Below are positions 1-6,809 of a stretch of 9,818 nt of DNA, piece by piece (the first letter of the stretch is position 1; every line of letters starts with the position of its first letter). The notes beneath the pieces are model-generated. The model was not told the DNA's origin. It made no database searches and saw only the letters and a program-made list of their open reading frames with translations. Origin of the DNA: Clostridia bacterium (GTDB taxonomy: Bacteria; Bacillota; Clostridia; Christensenellales; Borkfalkiaceae); assembly GCA_900767195.1 (NCBI GenBank), contig CAAFYG010000153.1:1-9818 (forward strand), in the 5' to 3' direction. Both the position numbers and the translations under genes were made by a program.

Positions 1-1698
1 TATATCCGCCAAAGCACGAACGCGGAATTGAGCGTGAAATCGGATAAAAACTATACGCCGCAGGCGGGCGATAAAGTGATTTCGCTCGGCAATACGAGTA
101 TCGCGGCGCAAAGGGAAATCGCCGCGTCGGCCTCTGAGCTTGGCGAAGACGGCTATTATCTCAAAACTTCGGAAGACGATCTTTTCATTCAGGGTTGCAC
201 AAACAACGCGGTGCTTTTCGGAGCATACGATTTTTTAACGTATCAGTTCGGCATTAAATTTTACTCTTACGACGAGATTAAAATTCCCCATGCCGAAACG
301 GTGTATCTGAAAAATTTCGATCTCAAATCCGTGCCTTCGTTCGCTAACAGGTGTCTTGATCTCAATTATTTCAATCCGAATACGTTCAACTTAACGTACG
401 AAAAAATGATGAAGCTGAGCAGCGGACACGGCAGGGGCTGGATCACGTGGGCGCACACCCATTTCACGCTGATGCCCAAATCCGTATATCTCGAAGAACA
501 TTCCGATTATTACAGCTATCCCGATCAAAGTCAGCTGTGCTTAACAAACGAAGCGATGATCGCCGAGCTTTGCGAAAATATCAAAAAGAGACTTGCGAAA
601 GAAACGCTTACGAACTCCGAGTACAATTTTATGATCGGTCAGGAAGACGCGCAAACGTTCTGTTCCTGCGAGAAATGCACGGCGGAAAAGCAGCGACTCG
701 GCAGCGAAACGGGCGTGATGATGCAGTTTATCAATAAAGTGGCGGACATCATGAATCCGTACGTGGCGGAAACGTATCCGGGCAAGAAAATTTATTGGGT
801 TACGTTCGCGTATCACAACACGGAAATGCCGCCCGTAAAGAAGAACGCCGACGGCACTTTTGCGCCTTATCACGAAGACGTGAAAGCGCACGAAAACGTA
901 GGTGTGCTGTACGCGCCCATCTTTTTCGACCATTATCACGACGTAAACGATAAAAAATACAACAATCTGCTCATGGACGAAATGCAGGGCTGGAAAGCCA
1001 CGGGCGCAACCATGTTTATCTGGACGTACGCGGCGGTATATTACAGCGGCTTCTGCTTCTTCGATGATTATCACACCGTGAAAAACGCCTACAAAGCTTT
1101 TAAAGACATGGGCGCGGTGTATCTCTTCACCGAAACGGACTGGCGGATCGGCGATCCTTTCCACGCGCTGAGTTTCTACGTGCGTTCGAAGCTCATGTGG
1201 GATATAAACGGCGACGTAAACGCGATGATCGACGAATTTATCGAAGAGTACTACAAGGCGGGCGCGCCGCAGCTGAAAAAGTATTTTGCCGCGTTGCGCG
1301 CGAATTATCGCAGAATAGAAGCGGAATACGAGGCGGCGGACAAAGAATTTTCGCTGCTCGTGCTTGAAACGGACGGCTACACCCGCAAGGACTATTGGAC
1401 AAAGCCGTGGCTGACGGACATGATGGAACTTTTAAACGAAGCTCTGGCGGAAGTTGAAAAAATGGAAGATAAAGAAGCGGGCGAAAAGGCGCGCAAGAGA
1501 ATACAGCTTGAAAAAACTTCGTTGATATTCCATATGATGCAGTTGTATTCCGGCGAGCTTTCCGATGCGGAAATCGCGGGTTATATCGCCGATTTCGAAC
1601 GCTACGCGGCGGAAGGAAATCTCGTCCGCTTCAAGCAACGCCAGCAAATTCAGACGGTGGAAGCGCTTTTAAACAGTTGGCGCACGCTGCTTGCGTAA
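1..1698 (+). CDS. DUF4838 domain protein, GH163-like glycosidase (5'-truncated)
   Basis: The reading frame is open from base 1 and ends with TAA at 1696-1698, giving 565 visible residues; the true start lies upstream. The TTG at 28 has no ribosome binding site and is not a credible start. Visible residues ~50-115 resemble the N-terminal beta/alpha domain that precedes the catalytic barrel in alpha-glucuronidase-like and DUF4838 proteins (AVLFGAYDFL followed by KFYSYDE). The DUF4838 part follows, with IGQED (E at 643-645, D at 646-648), a C-x-C-x-x-C cluster (661-678), then FAYHN, FIWTYAAVYY and ETDWRIGDPFHALSFYV. DUF4838 is the domain of CAZy family GH163, founded on Bacteroides endo-beta-N-acetylglucosaminidases acting on complex N-glycans. 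Activity here is inferred from family and from the GH20/NagA neighbours. Not every DUF4838 protein is a proven GH163 enzyme. Secretion cannot be judged because the N-terminus is missing. Confidence 0.82.
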   Translation, partial: YIRQSTNAELSVKSDKNYTPQAGDKVISLGNTSIAAQREIAASASELGEDGYYLKTSEDDLFIQGCTNNAVLFGAYDFLTYQFGIKFYSYDEIKIPHAETVYLKNFDLKSVPSFANRCLDLNYFNPNTFNLTYEKMMKLSSGHGRGWITWAHTHFTLMPKSVYLEEHSDYYSYPDQSQLCLTNEAMIAELCENIKKRLAKETLTNSEYNFMIGQEDAQTFCSCEKCTAEKQRLGSETGVMMQFINKVADIMNPYVAETYPGKKIYWVTFAYHNTEMPPVKKNADGTFAPYHEDVKAHENVGVLYAPIFFDHYHDVNDKKYNNLLMDEMQGWKATGATMFIWTYAAVYYSGFCFFDDYHTVKNAYKAFKDMGAVYLFTETDWRIGDPFHALSFYVRSKLMWDINGDVNAMIDEFIEEYYKAGAPQLKKYFAALRANYRRIEAEYEAADKEFSLLVLETDGYTRKDYWTKPWLTDMMELLNEALAEVEKMEDKEAGEKARKRIQLEKTSLIFHMMQLYSGELSDAEIAGYIADFERYAAEGNLVRFKQRQQIQTVEALLNSWRTLLA

Positions 1699-1739
1699 CC
1701 GGATTTCGCGGGGATAACGCGGCATTTTAAAACGGAAAA

Positions 1740-1755
1740 TACCGTGCAAACGGTA
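1740..1755 (+). other. small hairpin with GCAA tetraloop
   Basis: TACCGT and ACGGTA pair over 6 bp around a GCAA loop, a GNRA-type stable tetraloop, between the DUF4838 gene and the small ORF. No T-tract follows, so it is not a terminator. It might stabilise or mark a processing point in a shared mRNA, but such a short stem could be chance. Confidence 0.3.
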
Positions 1756-1780
1756 AATAAATTAACAGGAGGATTTTTTT

Positions 1781-1930
1781 ATGTCAGGTAAGAAGTACGG
1801 CAAAGCCGAGCTTCGCATTGTGCTTTTCGACGAAGAGAAAGATATTCTCACCTCTTCCGGCGATGGCAACGTTGTGGACGTTTTCGGTTGGTTTGGCGAT
1901 AGCGCGAAAGAATGGGAGGACGAATTTTAA
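1781..1930 (+). CDS. 49-residue small protein, translationally coupled to the next gene
   Basis: ATG at 1781 has an AGGAGG ribosome binding site at 1767-1772 with an 8-base spacer, strong support for translation. The protein begins MSGKKYGKAELRIVLFDEEK, continues with DILTSSG, and has an aromatic/acidic tail (FGWFGD ... WEDEF). It lacks a signal peptide, a membrane segment and cysteines. The layout, a short basic start, an E-L-x-I-V-x-F strand, an acidic D-I-L-T-x-S-G step and a variable Trp/Gly/Asp-rich tail, matches small uncharacterised proteins I remember as common in gut Clostridia; this is recall, not a search. Its TAA (1928-1930) shares a base with the ATG of the secreted repeat protein, so the two should be translationally coupled. 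Function is unknown. A leader peptide, chaperone-like partner or peptide precursor are all possible. Confidence 0.72.
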   Translation: MSGKKYGKAELRIVLFDEEKDILTSSGDGNVVDVFGWFGDSAKEWEDEF

Positions 1931-3735
1931 TGAAAAGTGTAAAAACGAAAAAGATTTTTGTATCTGCGTTGTTTGCGCTGTCGCTTTTCTTCGGATTAAG
2001 CGCGGCGGCGCTTGTGAAAAACAATTCCGCGGCGGCGGAAGTAAGCGCGGCGATCGAAGTCGTCGGCGCAGCGGTACGCTACCCCGAAGGGGCAGAAAGC
2101 GCGCCCAAAGGCACGGGCTTGAAATTCGAAGTGAAGCTTTCTAACGTGGCGATAGAAAGCGTGGTAAATCTCGGCGTGCTTGTGGATAAAGAAGGCGTGC
2201 CTACAACGGCTCTGACAGGCGATAAGCATATCAAATTTATCGAAAACGGCGTAGCCTCTTCCGAAAACAAGTATACGGTGAAGGACAACGACGTGTATAT
2301 GTACGTATCGCTCGTGCATGTGCCGAAAAACTATTTTCACAACGAATTTGTGTGCTGCGCGTATTATCAAACCGAGACCGGGGAAGTAGTGTACTCGAAT
2401 ACGCTTGAAAGATCGGTGACTTACGTGATCAAAGAAGCGATTGCCGACGAAACGGGAAACGCGCCCACAGCCGAGCAGAAAGCGTTGCTTGAAAAGCTGC
2501 GCAACGCATCGGAAGATCATACTTACACCGCTTCTTACGGCGAAATCGTAACGCCGGCGACGGACGCAGCGCAAGGGACGAGAAAAGCGTTCTGCGCCTG
2601 CGGCAAAGAAGGCGTTGCGCCGATCGGCTTATATCATTATCAATTCGATACGGACGGCGGCATAGCGGTGGAAGGGATCGACGGATATTCTTACGATACG
2701 ATAAGCGAGCTGCCCACGCCCGAAAGAAGCGGCGCGGAATTTCTCGGCTGGTACAACGAAGCCGGCGAGAAAGTGGAAAAAATCGACGTGCCGTATGCCG
2801 AAGGGGTAACGGGCAAAACGGTAACGCTGAAAGCGAAGTGGCTTGTATATCTCACGGAAGAAGAGCTTGCCGCGGGGTATTCGTTCGACGGCGCGGAAAA
2901 AATCGGCAGAGTGAAAGCGAACAGCGCCGACACCGCGATTTCGTATGATGAAACGAAGAACGCGATGGCGATAGCGCAGGGCGGCAGAGACGAAAGCAAA
3001 TTGGTTCGTTTGAGCGCGCTGATTTCGCTGAAAAAAGGCGACAGAGTTTTCTACAATATCGACAATTATAACGCTGAGAATAACGGCGGCTCGTTGCGTA
3101 TTATGGGCGCAAACGGTGAAAGAGCAGGATATGGTGAAATAAAGCATGCTTCAGGCATAGGTTTCGGCTATGCTTTCTGGCAGGCAGATAAAGATTATAC
3201 CGATGTGTATCTCGGATATATCAATTATGTAAATACCGCTTATTATCTGCGTTCCGTACAGGTGGTAAAAGCGCGAACGACACAGGCGCAACAACTTACC
3301 GCCGCGCAGTTGGAAGAAGGATTTACGTTCGATAGCGCGGAAAAGGTAGACGCTTATACCGCCTGCGACGCAAACGTTTCGGCACTTTACGACGGAACTC
3401 GGAACGCAATGAAAGTAATGCAAATGGGGGCGAGAAGGGGCGTTTCGCTGAATATCGGCGAGATTGAATTGAACGTCGGCGATAAGATCGTCGTTTCGGC
3501 GTGCAGCAATATTAATACGTGCATGCAGATTAACGGAACATGGGCGGCAGATACGTATAAAACTTCGTCGAATGAGTTCAGAACATATACGTGGACTGTA
3601 CCCGCAACTTCTATAAAATTTACCATAACGGACGGGAAGTTGGCTGTGAACGGTATGAAATTCTATACGTACACCGGATCGTCCGGCGCATGGTATATCA
3701 AATCCATTCAGATCGTGCGCGCAAACGCGAATTAA
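1930..3735 (+). CDS. secreted InlB-type repeat protein with duplicated C-terminal module
   Basis: This 601-residue protein starts at 1930 rather than the in-frame ATG at 1912: GGGAGG at 1914-1919 lies 10 bases upstream and only this start gives a clean signal peptide (basic MKSVKTKK, hydrophobic 9-27, likely cleavage in AAAL...AAAE near 28-37). Residues ~43-170 form a beta-rich domain (GAAVRYPEG ... GLKFEVKL ... RSVTYV) of a type I associate with gut clostridial surface proteins, without a named family. Residues 197-232 (HTY ... CACGK ... API) resemble a degenerate linker motif. Residues 236-304 are a Listeria-Bacteroides (Flg_new/InlB B) repeat: FDTDGG, LPTPERSG, FLGWY, VTLKAKW. Residues 308-447 and 456-598 are two related modules. 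No LPXTG motif, sorting signal or C-terminal membrane helix is present, so it is probably released or held non-covalently. A carbohydrate- or surface-binding role is inferred. Confidence 0.85.
   Translation: MKSVKTKKIFVSALFALSLFFGLSAAALVKNNSAAAEVSAAIEVVGAAVRYPEGAESAPKGTGLKFEVKLSNVAIESVVNLGVLVDKEGVPTTALTGDKHIKFIENGVASSENKYTVKDNDVYMYVSLVHVPKNYFHNEFVCCAYYQTETGEVVYSNTLERSVTYVIKEAIADETGNAPTAEQKALLEKLRNASEDHTYTASYGEIVTPATDAAQGTRKAFCACGKEGVAPIGLYHYQFDTDGGIAVEGIDGYSYDTISELPTPERSGAEFLGWYNEAGEKVEKIDVPYAEGVTGKTVTLKAKWLVYLTEEELAAGYSFDGAEKIGRVKANSADTAISYDETKNAMAIAQGGRDESKLVRLSALISLKKGDRVFYNIDNYNAENNGGSLRIMGANGERAGYGEIKHASGIGFGYAFWQADKDYTDVYLGYINYVNTAYYLRSVQVVKARTTQAQQLTAAQLEEGFTFDSAEKVDAYTACDANVSALYDGTRNAMKVMQMGARRGVSLNIGEIELNVGDKIVVSACSNINTCMQINGTWAADTYKTSSNEFRTYTWTVPATSIKFTITDGKLAVNGMKFYTYTGSSGAWYIKSIQIVRANAN
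2635..2841 (+). repeat. InlB/Flg_new type repeat (single copy)
   Basis: Residues 236-304 of the secreted protein show the usual signature of this beta-grasp-like repeat: FDTDGG near the start, LPTPERSG, then FLGWY, and a closing VTLKAKW. Family members often carry several tandem copies; here only one is seen. Confidence 0.8.
2851..3270 (+). repeat. C-terminal module, copy A
   Basis: Residues 308-447. It opens with LT-x3-L-x2-G-x2-FD-x-AEK, continues with a YD-x-T-x-NAM stretch and closes with YYLRSVQVVKA. The same landmarks recur in copy B. The length (~140 residues), alternating hydrophobic pattern and closing strand suggest a beta-sandwich module of carbohydrate-binding type; this is inference. 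Confidence 0.72.
3295..3723 (+). repeat. C-terminal module, copy B
   Basis: Residues 456-598. It repeats the landmarks of copy A: LTAAQLEEGFTFDSAEK at the start, YDGTRNAM in the middle, WYIKSIQIVRA at the end, three residues before the stop. The copies are clearly diverged, so the duplication is old or under different selection. Copy B has two cysteines (C525, C531) that copy A lacks at the corresponding place. Confidence 0.72.
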
Positions 3736-3770
3736 AAATTAAAATCGGCAGTTTTCGGCTCTTTTTGGCG

Positions 3771-3805
3771 ATTCAGAGATACGGAAATGTATCGTATCTC
3801 TGAAT
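3771..3805. promoter_or_regulatory. 13-bp perfect inverted repeat between genes
   Basis: ATTCAGAGATACG (3771-3783) is perfectly complementary to CGTATCTCTGAAT (3793-3805) around a 9-base loop. Inside it, GATAC (3778-3782) can pair with either of two tandem GTATC copies (3789-3793 or 3794-3798), so two stems are mutually exclusive. The T-run lies upstream (CTCTTTTT) and an A-run downstream, the wrong order for a canonical plus-strand intrinsic terminator. It may be an imperfect terminator for the secreted protein gene, an operator, or a 5' UTR element for the GH20 gene. Confidence 0.5.
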
Positions 3806-3848
3806 TCCAAAAAAAAAGGCGTATAGTAAGCAGTAAAAGAGTAGTGAA

Positions 3849-5669
3849 ATGAAAAAAACAAAGATTTGTCTGAGCAGACTTCCGCGCGACGTTGCGGAAA
3901 ACGTAAAAAATCTCGAAAACGATTTGCCTTTGCTCGTCTGCAACGACGGTATTATGCTCGAAGCGGAAAAATCCGATCGGTTTGCCGTGCAGCGTTCGGA
4001 AAACGCCGCGAAAATTTTTTATACGAAAGAAAACGAAATCTATGCCGGCATAAAATATCTTTTCATCGGCGACGGACATTTTTTTTTGCATAAAAGAGCG
4101 AAAATGCAGCGACTTTGCGCCATGATCGATTGTTCGAGAAACGCCGTAAAAAATACGAAAGCCTTGAAAAAAATTATCCGCATTTTAGCATTTTGCGGGT
4201 ATAATAGTTTAATGCTTTATACCGAAGATACCTACGAAGTAGAAGGCGAGCCGTATTTCGGCTATCTTCGCGGCAGGTACACGAAAGACGAGATCAAAGA
4301 GCTTGACGCTTACGCGCAGCGTTACGGCATAGAACTGATTCCGTGTATTCAGACGTTGGCGCACCTTCGTACGCTTCGGTATTGGGCGAAAGAGTACGAT
4401 CGCGCGATCGACAGCGACGACGTGTTGTTTGTGGGCGAAGAGCGCACGTACACGCTGATAGAAAACATTTTCAGAACGCTGCAAGAATGTTTCACGTGCA
4501 AAAAAATCAATATCGGCATGGACGAAGCGTGGGGAATCGGCAGGGGCAAATATTTAACGCGCCACGGCTACGAGCCTTCGATTTCGCTGATGAAAAAGCA
4601 CCTTGAAAAAATTGTGGAAATCGCGCAGAAATACGGTTTCGAGCCGTGTATGTGGAGCGATATGTTTTTGCGCAGTCTTAGTAAAAATCTTGATTATTAT
4701 AATCTCGAACCCATTCCGAAAGAATTGTACGAAGCCGTGCCGCAAGGCGTAGGGCTGATTTATTGGGATTACACGTCGGACGATAAAGAGCATTATAAAA
4801 CGCATATCGACAGGCATTTATCGTTCGGGCGCGAGTTATTTTTTGCGGGCAGTAGCTACACAAGCTACCGCTTTTCGGCCGACAACGAGCTTGGCATCGA
4901 AAGAATGTCCGCTTCGTTCGCCGCGTGCGAAGAAAAGGGCGTAAAAAATTATATCGTCACCCTTTGGGGCGACGACGGGGGCGAATCGAGTATGTTTTCC
5001 GCGCTCGGCTCGCTTGTGAAAGTGGGGTGCATGAATTACGGCGACGACGAATCGGAATACGAAAAAACGCTCGGCGCGCTGTGCGGATTGAGCCGCTGCG
5101 AATTTTCTTCGATTTTTCTGCAAAAGGATAAATATTTATTCTATAACGATTGTTTCACGGGAGTGTACGATACCTCGATCGATTTCGGCGAAAGCGAAAA
5201 ATACAAAATCAAGCTCGGCGAAATCGAAAAAGCGATTAAAAAAGCCACGGCTTTCAAAAATATTTTCGTCACGAAAAAGCGGTACTACGAAGCGATGCTT
5301 GTAAAGTGCGAGCTTGGCTTGCAAACGCGCGCCGCGTACCGTTCGCACGATAAAAAGCTGCTGAAAAAACTCATCGCCCGCTACGCGCTTGCCATTCAAA
5401 AAACGCAGGCGTTTTACGAAAGCTTCAAAAAAGATTGGCTTTACGAAAATAAACCGTACGGTCTTGAAATACAGAGCGTGCGTATGGGCGGACTTGTGCG
5501 CCGTTTGCAGGACTGCCGCGAACGGCTGATCATGCTTTTCAAGGGCAGAATCGATAAAATCGAAGAACTTGAATACGATCTTCTCGATTATAGCTGCAAA
5601 ATTCTTCCCACGCACGAAAAACCCGCCAACGTGGTGTACGCAAAAGCCGTGTCTGTCAATCCGTTATAA
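3849..5669 (+). CDS. GH20 family beta-N-acetylhexosaminidase, cytoplasmic
   Basis: This 606-residue protein removes terminal beta-linked GlcNAc or GalNAc by the GH20 substrate-assisted mechanism. The GH20 barrel starts near residue 88 (CAMIDCSRNAV, then SLMLYTEDTYEVEGEPYFGY and RGRYT). The catalytic Asp-Glu pair is D225-E226 in NIGMDEAWGIGRG. Further active-site motifs are MWSDMF (268-273) and LWGDDGGES (372-380). Residues ~400-590 are helical and carry ENKPYGLEIQSVRMGGL (533-558 region), typical of the GH20 branch that, from memory, includes the Paenibacillus sphingolipid hexosaminidases HEX1/HEX2. There is no signal peptide, so it should act on imported oligosaccharides. The ATG at 3849 has only a weak ribosome binding site (AAAAGAG upstream), but the N-terminus reads as complete. 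A separate transcript from the secreted protein gene is possible, given the 113-base gap with an inverted repeat. Exact substrate is unknown. Confidence 0.9.
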   Translation: MKKTKICLSRLPRDVAENVKNLENDLPLLVCNDGIMLEAEKSDRFAVQRSENAAKIFYTKENEIYAGIKYLFIGDGHFFLHKRAKMQRLCAMIDCSRNAVKNTKALKKIIRILAFCGYNSLMLYTEDTYEVEGEPYFGYLRGRYTKDEIKELDAYAQRYGIELIPCIQTLAHLRTLRYWAKEYDRAIDSDDVLFVGEERTYTLIENIFRTLQECFTCKKINIGMDEAWGIGRGKYLTRHGYEPSISLMKKHLEKIVEIAQKYGFEPCMWSDMFLRSLSKNLDYYNLEPIPKELYEAVPQGVGLIYWDYTSDDKEHYKTHIDRHLSFGRELFFAGSSYTSYRFSADNELGIERMSASFAACEEKGVKNYIVTLWGDDGGESSMFSALGSLVKVGCMNYGDDESEYEKTLGALCGLSRCEFSSIFLQKDKYLFYNDCFTGVYDTSIDFGESEKYKIKLGEIEKAIKKATAFKNIFVTKKRYYEAMLVKCELGLQTRAAYRSHDKKLLKKLIARYALAIQKTQAFYESFKKDWLYENKPYGLEIQSVRMGGLVRRLQDCRERLIMLFKGRIDKIEELEYDLLDYSCKILPTHEKPANVVYAKAVSVNPL

Positions 5670-5694
5670 TACAAGCCGTGTAAAATGCGTGCCG

Positions 5695-6513
5695 TCAGGA
5701 AAACTGCGTGGGCGGCACGCCGAAATATTTATGAAAAAGTTTCGAAAAATAGAGCGGAGATTCAAAGCCGCATTCGCGCGCCACTTCGTTCACTTTCATA
5801 TCGGTAAGTGAGAGCAATTCTTTGGCTTTTTCCATGCGCAGCCGTAAAATGTACTGCTTTGGCGTAAGGCTTGTGTGCTGCTTGAAAATGCGGATAAAAT
5901 AAGTGGGCGAAAGCTCGTGTTTCTTCGCGTAAACAGCGATATTGTTGATCGCGGCGTAGTCTTTATTAAACGCAGCGATCACGTTTTTGATAAATTCTTC
6001 CGAAGAACGGTTGGTTTTCAGGTATCTCGGCAGTTTCGCAAGCAGCGAATGAAGAATACTCGCCGCAATGGTTTCATAGTTGTAATTTTTTACTTGCAAT
6101 TCGCTGGTGATCTGCTTGATGGCGTCTTTGATAATAAAAACGCAGGCGTTGTTTCCGTGATAAATCGTATCTGTGCGCAGCTTGCATACGTTTAAAAGCG
6201 TGGGAATATATACGCCCGTGAAGTGAATCCAATAATAATTATACAGCGTGTTTTCTTCGAAAAAATACTGCTGCGGCGTGTTCGGCGCAAAGATGAAAAA
6301 ATCGTTTTTTTGCAATTTCAGTATTTTATCGTTCAGCGAAATATGCACCGTGCCTTTTTCGATTAAAATCAGGTGATAATCCACCCGCCCTTTCGGGCGA
6401 TCGATTTTGGTGGAAAAAGTTGTGTTTTCGTAGTAACCGCTGTTATTCACGTGCAAAAAACCGTTGTCTGAGAAATTCGTGGTTTTAAGCGTTCTGCCCC
6501 GTTGAATATTCAT
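5695..6513 (-). CDS. AraC family transcriptional regulator
   Basis: This 272-residue protein has a cupin-like N-terminal sensor domain (about residues 40-100: DYHLILIEKG, then FFIFAPNTPQQYFF and YYWIHFTG) and a C-terminal AraC/XylS DNA-binding domain with two helix-turn-helix units, about 191-213 (IAVYAKKHELSPTYFIRIFK) and 239-261 (MKVNEVARECGF then SPLYFSKLFHKYFG). The final PPTQFS is the expected family ending. The start is ATG at 6513-6511 with GAAAGGCGGAAAG just upstream. It is transcribed away from nagBA across a shared regulatory region, and its 3' end is 25 bases from the convergent GH20 stop. AraC regulators of this build usually activate sugar-use operons when bound to a sugar; control of nagBA, and perhaps of itself, is inferred from position. 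The ligand cannot be read from sequence. Confidence 0.93.
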   Translation of the reverse strand: MNIQRGRTLKTTNFSDNGFLHVNNSGYYENTTFSTKIDRPKGRVDYHLILIEKGTVHISLNDKILKLQKNDFFIFAPNTPQQYFFEENTLYNYYWIHFTGVYIPTLLNVCKLRTDTIYHGNNACVFIIKDAIKQITSELQVKNYNYETIAASILHSLLAKLPRYLKTNRSSEEFIKNVIAAFNKDYAAINNIAVYAKKHELSPTYFIRIFKQHTSLTPKQYILRLRMEKAKELLSLTDMKVNEVARECGFESPLYFSKLFHKYFGVPPTQFS

Positions 6514-6564
6514 GTTGTCTTTCCGCCTTTCATAGTATTTCCGGCGTTCCCGCCGATTATTATT

Positions 6565-6594
6565 AGTATAACATTATTTGTTTTTTCAAGTCAA
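6565..6594 (-). promoter_or_regulatory. sigma-A-like promoter for the AraC-family gene
   Basis: On the minus strand TTGACT (6594-6589) and TATACT (6570-6565) are separated by 18 bases, and TG one base before the -10 makes it an extended -10. The predicted transcription start is near 6558, giving a leader of about 45 bases. Confidence 0.7.
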
Positions 6595-6610
6595 TATTTC
6601 GCGGAAAATT

Positions 6611-6621
6611 CGCTTGCAATT
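6611..6621 (+). promoter_or_regulatory. CGCTTGnAATT element, copy 1
   Basis: CGCTTGCAATT. It matches copy 3 at 10 of 11 positions and forms an exact 8-bp inverted repeat (CGCTTGCA / TGCAAGCG) with copy 2. It lies just upstream of the araC-type promoter -35. Candidate binding site for the AraC-family regulator, inferred only. Confidence 0.4.
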
Positions 6622-6672
6622 CTGTATATATAGTTGATTTTTTCCATTATTTTTCTTTCTTGTATCGCTTAT

Positions 6673-6683
6673 AAATGCAAGCG
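6673..6683 (-). promoter_or_regulatory. CGCTTGnAATT element, copy 2 (inverted)
   Basis: Reads CGCTTGCATTT on the minus strand. It is about 62 bases from copy 1 and 66 from copy 3, i.e. roughly six helical turns each way, a spacing that would put the three copies on a similar DNA face. Candidate regulator site. Confidence 0.35.
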
Positions 6684-6732
6684 GACGAGGCGCAGAAAAA
6701 AAAGAATATGATAATAATTTTAAAAATAATGC

Positions 6733-6749
6733 TTTAAACGCTTGAAATT
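6733..6749 (+). promoter_or_regulatory. CGCTTGnAATT element copy 3 overlapping a cre-like site
   Basis: CGCTTGAAATT at 6739-6749 overlaps the nagB -35, the classic place for an AraC-type activator. TTTAAACGCTTGAA (6733-6746) also fits 12 of 14 positions of the Bacillus CcpA cre consensus TGWAARCGYTWNCW. Either reading would make this a control point: activation by the AraC regulator or carbon catabolite repression. Copies 1 and 2 do not fit cre, so the two readings can be separated. Confidence 0.4.
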
Positions 6750-6770
6750 TATTTTCAATTATGATAAAAT
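6742..6770 (+). promoter_or_regulatory. sigma-A-like promoter for nagBA
   Basis: TTGAAA (6742-6747), a 17-base spacer, and TAAAAT (6765-6770) with an extended -10 TG at 6762-6763. The transcription start should be near 6777, giving an untranslated leader of about 80 bases to the ATG at 6860. Confidence 0.75.
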
Positions 6771-6786
6771 ATAGAAAAATACGAAA

Positions 6787-6809
6787 CTGAAAATAAAAAT
6801 TATTTTCAG
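6787..6809. promoter_or_regulatory. perfect 10+10 palindrome in the nagB leader (operator candidate)
   Basis: CTGAAAATAA (6787-6796), spacer AAA, TTATTTTCAG (6800-6809). It begins about 10 bases after the predicted transcription start, where a repressor would block elongation or promoter escape. A related weaker dyad, TTGAAA-n5-TTTCAA, lies at 6742-6758. The size and A/T-rich symmetry suit a dimeric repressor such as a ROK or GntR/LacI family protein; no such gene is in the window. No T-tract follows, so it is not a terminator. Confidence 0.5.

Noticed and set aside
541..1164. 207-codon minus-strand frame opposite the DUF4838 gene
   Set aside because: No family resemblance, no ribosome binding site seen, and the opposite strand carries recognised DUF4838 motifs.
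1912..1929. Start of the secreted protein at 1912
   Set aside because: This ATG forms part of the ribosome binding region itself (GGGAGG at 1914-1919). The start at 1930 gives a proper spacer and signal peptide.
1818..2144. 108-codon plus-strand frame crossing the small protein and the signal peptide gene
   Set aside because: It overlaps two better supported genes in another frame, has no ribosome binding site and an Arg/Lys/Gly-rich product.
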